43,584 bases of DNA from the NCBI GenBank assembly GCA_002686195.1, contig NZAS01000079.1, positions 1-43,584 on the forward strand, read 5' to 3'. This stretch comes from Candidatus Pacearchaeota archaeon (GTDB lineage Archaea > Nanoarchaeota > Nanoarchaeia > Pacearchaeales > GW2011-AR1). Under the pieces are notes generated by a model that was not told the origin of the DNA, made no database searches, and was given only the letters and a program-made list of their open reading frames with translations. A program made the position numbers and the translations under genes. Shown piece after piece: positions 15,856 through 22,878 of the stretch. Position 1 is the first letter of the stretch; each line of letters opens with the position of its first letter.

Positions 15856-16461
15856 TTATCCGGATGCGTGAGACATATAATCTGCTATATCATCGTCATA
15901 TGATGATGGCATATCTGCTTCAGACATATATTCTACTTTTTCCGGACTACTTTTGTGCTGTTTAAGTATCTTTTCAACTAATTTTCTAAATTTACTATGA
16001 TCTATTTTGCTTTCGACTTTATCAAATCCAAGCTTTGGATGCTCTCTGCAGTGCGTCATAACAGCTCCATAGCCTAAGTCTGCGCGATCTGATGCGAATG
16101 CTTGAATATATTCCAGAATGGTTCTAAGAACTTCTAATACTTCTCCACCATCCTCTTTCTTTGATTCGCATGTACCACACTTGCCTTTGCCAGCCTTTTC
16201 GTCGCAACATGTATCGCCACAACCAGCAGATTTTATGTTTTGATTATCTTTTGTATTTATATTCTTAATAAGATCAAAGCCAGCTCTTTCTTTTAGATCT
16301 GCCATTTTTTCTTCAATTGTAGAAAAGTCATTACGCTTTTTCATGACAGAACGAAGATTGCTGAGATAATCAGCATTCTTTTCTAAATTATTAGCAAAGT
16401 CATTAATCCAATCAACTGTTGTATTATATTCTTCGCTTAAAATTTGTCTTGTTACTTTCAT
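15856..16461 (-). CDS. Hypothetical protein with a Cys cluster (201 aa)
   Basis: The N-terminal 70 residues look helical (including FANNLEKNADYLSNL). Residues 81-98 hold CGDTCCDEKAGKGKCGTC, five cysteines that could bind zinc or an iron-sulfur centre. A further C138/H141 pair (THCREHP) lies in the C-terminal helical part. The product ends in an acidic segment. It starts 10 bases beyond the preceding gene and ends two bases before terL. I do not recognise a family. Position suggests a packaging or head-completion factor. Confidence 0.5.
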   Translation of the reverse strand: MKVTRQILSEEYNTTVDWINDFANNLEKNADYLSNLRSVMKKRNDFSTIEEKMADLKERAGFDLIKNINTKDNQNIKSAGCGDTCCDEKAGKGKCGTCESKKEDGGEVLEVLRTILEYIQAFASDRADLGYGAVMTHCREHPKLGFDKVESKIDHSKFRKLVEKILKQHKSSPEKVEYMSEADMPSSYDDDIADYMSHASG

Positions 16462-16470
16462 TGTTTATTA

Positions 16471-17001
16471 TTATTCTTCATCTTCTTGGTCGAATAGATT
16501 TAAATCTCCCAGAATATCTTTGCCTGTCTCGAAGACTTCTTTCACCTTCTCTTCCAAGTTGGGAAGCCTTGGCCCAGTGCCAACGTCAAGCTTTCCTTCT
16601 ATTGATTCGACCAATACCTCAACAGATTTCTTAACCCCGGCTAACACCTCGTCGGACAATCCGGTTTTATCGGCGCATATCATAAATTCTTTAAGTAAAT
16701 TCGTTGGAATCTCGTCTATAACCATGGGATTGGGGAATGCACATCTCAAAAGGTCGTTTATCATAAGATCGTCTACTCCTGCGGTGGATAAAATCCCTTT
16801 TAAGGCCGCCAACACATCGTCCCAGGACAAATCATTTACATTTGGCATATCTCCCGGCAGAATCGAACTGCCGCCATCTTGTGCTAACTTGTTTAATATT
16901 CTGTCAACAAAGTCGGCCTCTTTTGTTTTCTTTATTCCGTCCAAATGATTTGCCAATTTGACAAGATCTTTTTTAATATCTTCTAATCTAATATTATCCA
17001 T
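16471..17001 (-). CDS. Hypothetical acidic protein with the helical motif at its N-terminus (176 aa)
   Basis: The acidic 176-residue protein opens with LANHLDGIKKTKEADFVD (residues 16-33), nearly the same as motifs in the 279-residue protein at 22029-22868, including 14 identical bases of DNA (aaatgatttgccaa on the plus strand) in the matching place. After a linker with LPGDMPNVNDLSWDD, residues 55-150 are predicted helical. The end is strongly acidic (DQEDEE). The start ATG follows AGGAG with a ten-base spacer. Its role is unknown; the shared motif and the position just before the terminase set tie it to morphogenesis. Confidence 0.55.
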   Translation of the reverse strand: MDNIRLEDIKKDLVKLANHLDGIKKTKEADFVDRILNKLAQDGGSSILPGDMPNVNDLSWDDVLAALKGILSTAGVDDLMINDLLRCAFPNPMVIDEIPTNLLKEFMICADKTGLSDEVLAGVKKSVEVLVESIEGKLDVGTGPRLPNLEEKVKEVFETGKDILGDLNLFDQEDEE

Positions 17002-17019
17002 TTTAAAATAACTCCTAAT

Positions 17020-18066
17020 TTATGCAAAATAATTTCTTAAAAAGTCAACGCCAGCCTTACCGTCAGACTTTTCTGAGTCAGCATTATTTGGCGAATATGT
17101 TCCACGATCCTTGAAGATATGAAATCCACTATCCATACAAAGCTGCATTATTGCAAGCTCTTCTCTGTCATCAATAGAATATTTATTGGATAGGAAATCA
17201 TAAACATCTTCTATAGAATGACCGCCTGAAATATGAGCATTTATCATTATTCCAGAAATTGCACGCTCGAAAGGAGAGACGGCTATAACTATATTATTGG
17301 GAGTAGAAGCTTCTTTCGTAAGCTCATCATAGTCTACCTCTCTGCCGGCTATGCTTGTCCATTTAGGAATGCCAAGAGAATCTAAAGATGCCTCCTTTGA
17401 ATGCTCTTCTTTGAATTTCTTCTTAAGCTTACCAAGATGGTCTTTTAAAACCAAGATATCTTTCATTATATTTACTCGAACATCTTCAAGCGCCTGTATA
17501 TCTAAAAGGTTATCACTATCTTCTCGGATAGCTCCTGAGATCTGTGTATTTAGTTTGTCAAGAAATGTTATAGCTTTTTCGCAACCAAGCATACTTCTTC
17601 CGTCATGCTGAGGAATATTGGCAGGGTATTGTCCTCCTACATACTCTACAAACTTACTTAAATCTCCATCATTTGCATAATCTGTCTCTTTGTCATTCGC
17701 GTCATCATCTAACTCTTCTGAGCTAATATCAGAACCAGGCAAAAGAACTGATGCAGGCTCGTCTCCATGTTCTTTTACAAGCTTGGTCAATTGTTTGTCC
17801 AAACCCTCTAGGTCTTCTCCCATATCTCCGAAGCTTCCCTCTCCCTCTGTAAAGGTGCTTAAAACGTCTTCTACAGTTGCTTCGCCGTCTTCCATCATGC
17901 CGTCCTCATCTTGGCCGACTGTTAGGCCAGCTCCAAAGATTTCTTCTGGCAACATGCCCTCAAAGCCATCTTCCGTATAGTTAACATGATCATCTTCTAA
18001 ATAAGAAACTGCTTCACTATAATTAGATTCTTTAAAAATTGTTGTTGTTTGTGAATTATTAGCCAT
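17020..18066 (-). CDS. Hypothetical acidic protein (348 aa)
   Basis: The first 140 residues are extremely acidic and probably disordered, with many Asp/Glu and few hydrophobics. Residues 165-225 look like a long helical/coiled-coil segment (VNIMKDILVLKDHLGKLKKK). Residues 250-348 form a compact domain (SPFERAISGIMINAHISGGH), also predicted helical. It has two KEAS sequences (KEASLD, KEASTP). The start ATG follows a clear AGGAG. It starts 8 bases after the stop of the previous gene. An acidic arm with a coiled coil suits a scaffold or internal head protein, but I do not recognise it. Confidence 0.5.
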   Translation of the reverse strand: MANNSQTTTIFKESNYSEAVSYLEDDHVNYTEDGFEGMLPEEIFGAGLTVGQDEDGMMEDGEATVEDVLSTFTEGEGSFGDMGEDLEGLDKQLTKLVKEHGDEPASVLLPGSDISSEELDDDANDKETDYANDGDLSKFVEYVGGQYPANIPQHDGRSMLGCEKAITFLDKLNTQISGAIREDSDNLLDIQALEDVRVNIMKDILVLKDHLGKLKKKFKEEHSKEASLDSLGIPKWTSIAGREVDYDELTKEASTPNNIVIAVSPFERAISGIMINAHISGGHSIEDVYDFLSNKYSIDDREELAIMQLCMDSGFHIFKDRGTYSPNNADSEKSDGKAGVDFLRNYFA

Positions 18067-18074
18067 TTTGTCTC

Positions 18075-18509
18075 CTATCCTATTAAGCTATAAAGTCCAT
18101 AATATACGTTTCTACTTTCATTATTATCAGAATAATAATCTAACGGATAACCATATTGGGCTTCTGGCATGTTGCCAATCATAATATGAGGATATAATGG
18201 GCTTCCATTAAGTCCTACATTACCCGCAGGAATAGTAGATTGTCTTGGGTCGTGCTTGCAATCTACCGAGTCTTGTTCTTCGAAAATCATATCTGCAAAT
18301 GGACACTTTGAATGTTCGCTTATCATAAGCATCATTTCTAAATTATTATCCGCAATTTCCTTTGCCTCTTCTTTGTCTTCGGCTAACTCTAAAGGCGTCA
18401 TTTCAAAAATAACCGGGCGCTTGGAGCCCTCTTCGACTCCTCCTGCAATTTTGCAGCCGTCTGTCACCGGAAGTCCAAATGGACATTTGTTTAATTTACC
18501 TCTGATCAT
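18075..18509 (-). CDS. Hypothetical protein with two CPF metal-binding-like segments (144 aa)
   Basis: Two similar cysteine sites occur: KCPFGLPVTDGC (C9, C19) and KCPFADMIFEEQDSVDC with H86 (C69, C84). The repeated 'KCPF...C' layout suggests that four Cys, perhaps with His, bind one metal ion. Between them is an acidic helix (residues 38-62). The C-terminal 55 residues are Gly/Pro/Tyr/Asn-rich. The gene lies between the CCA-adding-type enzyme and the 348-residue gene. The family is unknown. Confidence 0.5.
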   Translation of the reverse strand: MIRGKLNKCPFGLPVTDGCKIAGGVEEGSKRPVIFEMTPLELAEDKEEAKEIADNNLEMMLMISEHSKCPFADMIFEEQDSVDCKHDPRQSTIPAGNVGLNGSPLYPHIMIGNMPEAQYGYPLDYYSDNNESRNVYYGLYSLIG

Positions 18510-18550
18510 TATTGGTATATCCTATATAAATGAAAGAAATATTAGTAAGT

Positions 18551-19369
18551 TTAAAAATCTAATGTTTTTAACTTATACTCAGATAAATTAATTACATCAT
18601 CTAAATACTTATTAACGAGCCTTCTTTTAATAAGTTCTTCTTTAAAAACGCCAGACATAGGCACTGTTGGTAACAAATTCATTTCTTCTAAATAATACAT
18701 GGTTACATCAGGGTCATTATTTATAGCTTCTCCTATAATTGATGTCATGAAAGCTTCTTTTAAAATCCATTTGTTTTCTCCGGTAAATTTGTCTCTATTG
18801 TTTTTTACATAATCAATAATTTCACTATCTATCTTAAACCCAAAACGAGCAGCGAAACTAATCGCTCTATAAATACGTCTGAAATCATTATTTAAAGTTA
18901 TTCGGGCAGGAACCGGGGTTCTTAATATTTTATTATCTAAATCTTCTTTTCCCCTGTTTGTAAAGTCAAGAATTTCATCATCATAAAATCGCTTATGTAA
19001 AGTATTTATTGTAAAATCTCTACTATAAACTTCAAATAATTTTTCATCTTTAATATTTAATTCTTTTGTTATATAATCAACAGCTTCTTCGGATATAAAA
19101 TTACTCGAAAAATCAAGAATCATATTTTTTATATATATAGAAACGTGACCATCTTTTTGAAAAAATTTAAATCTTTCTCTAAGTTCATCAGCAGTAGTTA
19201 TAGCCAATCTCGTTATATCAGAATCATTTGTGGTTATATCTATATCTCTAGGGTCTTCATTTGAATTAAGATATAAGCTCCTAGGAATGCCTCCAACTAT
19301 GTATGGCTCAACTATATAATTATCTTTACATATCTCTAATATTTTTGAATATATATTTTCAAGATTCAT
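18551..19369 (-). CDS. CCA-adding-type tRNA nucleotidyltransferase (class II, short form)
   Basis: I set the start at ATG 19369-19367, which has AAAGAGG before it, instead of the TTG 18 bases upstream. Residues (this start): GGIPR at 26-30 and RDID at 41-44 match the class II nucleotidyltransferase motif GG.VRD...DiDi; RDFTINTL at 117-124 matches the base-recognition segment; EDLDNKILRTP near 142-152 matches the neck 'DL....lr'; NDFRRIYRAISFAARFGF at 161-178 matches motif D (usually EDxxR, here NDxxR). These enzymes add C, C and A to tRNA 3' ends without a template; relatives are poly(A) polymerases. It is about 272 residues, shorter than full bacterial enzymes (about 400), so it lacks most of the C-terminal body. 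The sequence does not tell CC-, A- or CCA-adding specificity. It is embedded in a structural block, which is odd. Confidence 0.85.
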   Translation of the reverse strand: MNLENIYSKILEICKDNYIVEPYIVGGIPRSLYLNSNEDPRDIDITTNDSDITRLAITTADELRERFKFFQKDGHVSIYIKNMILDFSSNFISEEAVDYITKELNIKDEKLFEVYSRDFTINTLHKRFYDDEILDFTNRGKEDLDNKILRTPVPARITLNNDFRRIYRAISFAARFGFKIDSEIIDYVKNNRDKFTGENKWILKEAFMTSIIGEAINNDPDVTMYYLEEMNLLPTVPMSGVFKEELIKRRLVNKYLDDVINLSEYKLKTLDF

Positions 19370-19393
19370 TTGAGCCTCTTTGAACAAAGTTAT

Positions 19394-20986
19394 TTACTCT
19401 GGAAGTTCTGGTGCGACTAGTTCTTCTTCTCCAACTTCTTGCTCAGGCGCTGGGACGACCTCTTCGGCTGGCTCTACCTCTTCTGTAGCTCCTGGGATAC
19501 CTGTTTGAGCCTTTACCAGGGTCTTCGCATTAGCAAGCTGTCCCATCATTTTTGTAACTCTGGTAAGGGCATATGAGTATGCATCAATCAATTTGCTTTG
19601 AGACTCTGCAAGCTCTGGAAACATAGAGGCTATGCCTAATTTATCAAGCATTATATCAAACTCAGCCAATTGTCTAATGATTCTTCTGTCTGCAAGCATG
19701 CCAGCTACTTCATCTAGCTTCGTAGCTGCATCATCAAGATTTATATCTCCAGCAAGCTCTTCATATTCTCCTGGCCTTGCTCCTGGAATTGGTTTAATAC
19801 TCTCAAGTGCAGCAGGCTCCACAGTATCAGACTTTGGAATTCCGCTAGTAGGGCTGGGCTCTTCCACCTCTGGCTCTGCTACTTCTTCCAAGGGCGCTTC
19901 AGCCTGCATAGCTCCCTCCTCTACTCCGGCAATAGGGGCTGCTGGAGCAACATTCTCTTCTCTTTCAAGCCTTGGATCAGGCCCTTGGTTCAAAGGCGGT
20001 TGTTCGGGAACCTCTTGAGCTATCTTTTTTAGAATTTCTGCGCCTTCTGTGTGGCCCAGCTTGGTAAATTTATTTGCAGCCTTATAGGTTACATCAGTTA
20101 TGGTATTTGCCAACTTTAATGTATGAACCTGCAGGCTAAGATTCATAAGGTTTTCTGCAAGATTTCTATATGTATCTGAATCCATATACCTATCTGTTCT
20201 TAAAAGCTTGTCTATACGTCTAATTGCAGTATGAAGCTTTCCTTTCCAATTACTAAAGACATCTTTATCCTCAACAGCTTTATTAGCATTTGATGATACA
20301 TGATCAAAAAGATGCTGATCAAGACTGTCTCCAGGCATATTATATCCCGTGTTTTCTCCTAGGTATGCGCTACCTCCTCCGGAATAATAAGGACTATTAC
20401 CTTGTCCCATATCGCTAATGTAAACAGCTTTCTTTTTCATATCTTCATCCTCTTTTGAGCTATATTTTAAGTGTTCTCCATCACTATAATATTTAAACCA
20501 TTTTTTAAACTTTTCATCTTCATCTTCTTCTATATTTAAAAAATTACTATAATAATCTAAAGCATTTTGTTTTGTCATCTCTTTGTTTGCAACAGAATCA
20601 TAAATTAAATGAACAACCTTTAACCAATTATTAACATTAAACTCATTTTCAATATCATCTCTGTATCCAAATGTATTGGGATAAGCAACTTTTTTAATAT
20701 TATTTTTTTGAGCTTTCATTCTAACTATATTATAATAAGCATCATTTATGTTGTTTATCTTAAGGTTTAATAATTCTTTATTTTCTTCGAAAGAAAGTTT
20801 TGCCCCGATGCTTTTTGCTGCTGATTTTAAAATAAAATATTTTTTAAATTTTTCATCACTATCAATGCCCACGCCTGATAAATCAATAGATTTTTTCATA
20901 AGCTGATCGAACGTGTGCGTCTTTGCGCTCACTGGCAAGCGGGACAATTTCTTTGTAAAATAATTATTTATCTTATCTTTGCTCAT
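19394..20986 (-). CDS. Large Pro/Glu-rich structural-type protein with the helical motif (530 aa)
   Basis: Residues 1-190 are Lys/Asn-rich and helical. Residues 225-325 form a helical domain ending in AANKFTKLGHTEGAEILKKI (302-321), another version of the recurring motif. Residues 325-410 are a Pro/Glu/Ala linker. Residues 412-485 form a conserved-looking helical domain (KLDEVAGMLADRRIIRQLAE, then MFPELAESQSKLIDAYSYAL). The end is again Pro/Glu-rich (EEVVPAPEQEVGEEELVAPE). The start overlaps the previous stop as ATGA. I do not recognise a family. Domain, linker, domain, linker layout is usual for scaffolding or internal head proteins. Confidence 0.52.
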   Translation of the reverse strand: MSKDKINNYFTKKLSRLPVSAKTHTFDQLMKKSIDLSGVGIDSDEKFKKYFILKSAAKSIGAKLSFEENKELLNLKINNINDAYYNIVRMKAQKNNIKKVAYPNTFGYRDDIENEFNVNNWLKVVHLIYDSVANKEMTKQNALDYYSNFLNIEEDEDEKFKKWFKYYSDGEHLKYSSKEDEDMKKKAVYISDMGQGNSPYYSGGGSAYLGENTGYNMPGDSLDQHLFDHVSSNANKAVEDKDVFSNWKGKLHTAIRRIDKLLRTDRYMDSDTYRNLAENLMNLSLQVHTLKLANTITDVTYKAANKFTKLGHTEGAEILKKIAQEVPEQPPLNQGPDPRLEREENVAPAAPIAGVEEGAMQAEAPLEEVAEPEVEEPSPTSGIPKSDTVEPAALESIKPIPGARPGEYEELAGDINLDDAATKLDEVAGMLADRRIIRQLAEFDIMLDKLGIASMFPELAESQSKLIDAYSYALTRVTKMMGQLANAKTLVKAQTGIPGATEEVEPAEEVVPAPEQEVGEEELVAPELPE

Positions 20987-21258
20987 ACGGGTTCTTTTCT
21001 TCTATATTTTCTCAAACTTTTTTCTTCCGGACCAAGTATTCCTCTTATTTCTGTATCCCATTCATTTCGAACCTCTCCATCTATTTCAGAAAGTTTTGGA
21101 ATAATATATTCTGTTAAAAAAGTCCTTATATCTTTATCAGAAACATCTTTTTTTTCATGATATAAACTTAAGTTTTTTACAAGCCAATCTCTGAAAGAAA
21201 TATCACTATTTAAATCTTCAAGATTAAGAATCGCATGCACTCGTCCATCAATTAACAT
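20983..21258 (-). CDS. Hypothetical small protein (91 aa)
   Basis: A 91-residue, charged, mostly helical protein with no Cys and a basic C-terminus (KSLRKYRRKEPV). The start ATG lies within the last codons of the HTH gene (11-base overlap) with AGAGG before it; the stop overlaps the 530-residue start by the ATGA arrangement. This tight coupling of three genes suggests that they act together. The family is not recognised. Confidence 0.5.
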   Translation of the reverse strand: MLIDGRVHAILNLEDLNSDISFRDWLVKNLSLYHEKKDVSDKDIRTFLTEYIIPKLSEIDGEVRNEWDTEIRGILGPEEKSLRKYRRKEPV

Positions 21259-21934
21259 CTATTACCTCTCCCTGAATATGACCTATGTTTTCTCCATTTA
21301 ATTGTTTCGTCTTTATGTCAAGCTTATCTACAAAAATCGGAATAAGATTTGGACTTAATTCTTGCAACACTTCCAAAACAGCCTCCTTCAAAACTCTTGC
21401 CTGTTCATTTACTACACTAATATTAATATTATGTTCAATCTTTTTATCTGCAACACCTTCAATATACTTCTTCCAGTCTTGCATTAGCGTCTTCATAGTA
21501 TTTATATATTCAATGAAAATCTTATCCTCCCTAAGAGAGCCTCCCTCTTGTAACAGATTATAATAGTATTCTATTCTTGAATTTATAAGACTATCTAGCT
21601 CAAGGAGTCTTTTTGCAACATCTAATTCGGATGTTGCAATCTCTTCAATCTTCTGCTGATATGAAGAAGAAGCCTTTATGATCATGCGAGCCTCTGCCTC
21701 TGTGGCTTCTTTGTCTATTTCGCCTCTTCTGTTCTTGATGTCATCTAAAACTTCACCCTTTAGATTTAAGTGTTCCCCTCTAAATTTTTGCAAGGTCATA
21801 TAGGAAATATGAAGGCGTCTAGTTCTTGGATATTTCTCCTTAAGCCAACGCTCAACCTCTTTAACGGAGTCGCCCTCTAATAGCTTTTTTATAACCTCTT
21901 CTTTGTCTGGATGATTTAAAATTTTCTTACTCAT
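21248..21934 (-). CDS. HTH-containing protein, candidate terminase small subunit (228 aa)
   Basis: The N-terminal 60 residues look like a DNA-binding helix-turn-helix: KEEVIKKLLEGDSVKEVERW followed by RRLHISYMTLQKFRGEHLN, a 'repeat count, then recognise' pattern seen in small terminases and homeodomain-like phage proteins. Residues 75-190 are helical with coiled-coil potential, and the C-terminal part has IEHNINISVVNEQ and GHIQGEVIDVN, a short beta-type tail. Small terminases (about 150-200 residues) bind the packaging site and recruit TerL. This one is about 6 kb upstream of terL, not adjacent, so the call is tentative; a plain DNA-binding regulator is the alternative. It starts just after a terminator hairpin. 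Confidence 0.4.
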   Translation of the reverse strand: MSKKILNHPDKEEVIKKLLEGDSVKEVERWLKEKYPRTRRLHISYMTLQKFRGEHLNLKGEVLDDIKNRRGEIDKEATEAEARMIIKASSSYQQKIEEIATSELDVAKRLLELDSLINSRIEYYYNLLQEGGSLREDKIFIEYINTMKTLMQDWKKYIEGVADKKIEHNINISVVNEQARVLKEAVLEVLQELSPNLIPIFVDKLDIKTKQLNGENIGHIQGEVIDVN

Positions 21935-21944
21935 ATTTACCTCT

Positions 21945-21983
21945 AAAATAAAAAGTCCTAGCCTTATATTACTAAGCTAGGAC
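21945..21983 (-). terminator. Intrinsic terminator between the 279-aa gene and the HTH gene
   Basis: Stem gtcctagc / gctaggac (21955-21983), extended by tta/taa after a one-base bulge, with a 6-base loop, is followed on the minus strand by TTTTTATTTT. It lies 45 bases after the 279-residue gene's stop and 21 bases before the HTH gene start, so the next gene must start from read-through or from a promoter inside this 94-base gap. Confidence 0.8.
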
Positions 21984-22028
21984 ATTAATATTTAATTTAG
22001 TTAAGTTTAGACTAAGACAAGCAAAAAA

Positions 22029-22868
22029 CTATTTTCCCTTTACTAATCGGTCTAAATAATCAGCCTCTTTAATAAGACCAATTTTATCTAAATGATTAGA
22101 TAAAGTCATCAAGTCATGTGCAAAGTCTTGATTGAGAGGATCAGGATCAAGCTCCCACTCATCAGCGCCTGAATTGCACCACCAAGAATTGTCCTCCTTC
22201 TGAATAAGGTCTGCTCCGGGAGGACACCCTCCTGGAGGCTCGTCAGAAGCTCCGGGAGATGCTTCTAACTCTGGCTCTGTCCATATAATTCCATGTTCAT
22301 CTACGCTGCCGACATCCATGCTTTCTATATTAACATCTTCTGTATCAGCCCTTTTTAATAAAGCATCTAAATAATTTGCCTCTTTTATAAGGCCTGTTTT
22401 GTCTAAATGATTTGCCAAATGCATCATGCTAGATTGCAACGCAGCACCTCCGCCAGGAAATGTTCTGCCATCTTCTGCTTTGAAGCCATCATTATAATCA
22501 TAAACCTTGTTAGTATAGGGATCTTGAAATACCCCATCAGAAACCCTCATGGCCTGGACTCCTACTCGATCCGGCGAATAACGCGTAGAAAGGTGAGGAG
22601 CCGGAAATTCAGTTGGAACATAAGAATCTTCATGATCTGGAGTTATTCCGTATAGACTATTTGTATCTCTGCCTAAAAGCTCTCCACCCCTAGTTGCTAA
22701 GTATCTATCACGAGTTGCGTATTCTGCCACATTTGATTGAAAATGTTGAAAAGCACCGTGTTGATCTCCGAGGGCTTGCTTTTGAAGTCCTTCGATCTTA
22801 CTTGTTCTGCCTTGCTGTCTTTCAGAGTTTCCCAAAAAACCTTTTATATTTTCAAATCTATTGCTCAT
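22029..22868 (-). CDS. Hypothetical virion-type protein with two helical motifs (279 aa)
   Basis: The first 145 residues are Gly/Asp/Tyr-rich, with a Gln-rich beginning, and look disordered or fibre-like. Two near-identical 23-residue motifs follow: LANHLDKTGLIKEANYLD (residues 151-168) and LSNHLDKIGLIKEADYLD (256-273), separated by an acidic/Pro-rich linker with a CPPGAD..QKEDNSWWCN segment (Cys215, Cys231). The protein ends right after the second motif. The start follows AAGGA. The DNA copies remain alike, showing recent duplication. It lies between two larger proteins of unknown function. A function for the motif as a shared docking element is inferred; no family is recognised. Confidence 0.6.
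   Translation of the reverse strand: MSNRFENIKGFLGNSERQQGRTSKIEGLQKQALGDQHGAFQHFQSNVAEYATRDRYLATRGGELLGRDTNSLYGITPDHEDSYVPTEFPAPHLSTRYSPDRVGVQAMRVSDGVFQDPYTNKVYDYNDGFKAEDGRTFPGGGAALQSSMMHLANHLDKTGLIKEANYLDALLKRADTEDVNIESMDVGSVDEHGIIWTEPELEASPGASDEPPGGCPPGADLIQKEDNSWWCNSGADEWELDPDPLNQDFAHDLMTLSNHLDKIGLIKEADYLDRLVKGK
22035..22418 (-). repeat. Duplicated 69-bp motif coding LxNHLDKxGLIKEAxYLD
   Basis: Copies lie at 22350-22418 and 22035-22103 on the minus strand. On the plus strand they share tctaaataat, gcctctt, ataag and tctaaatgatt, with scattered third-position changes. The intervening linker does not repeat. The 176-residue gene at 16471-17001 carries a third related copy at 16888-16956. 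Confidence 0.8.
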
Positions 22869-22878
22869 ATTAAATTCC

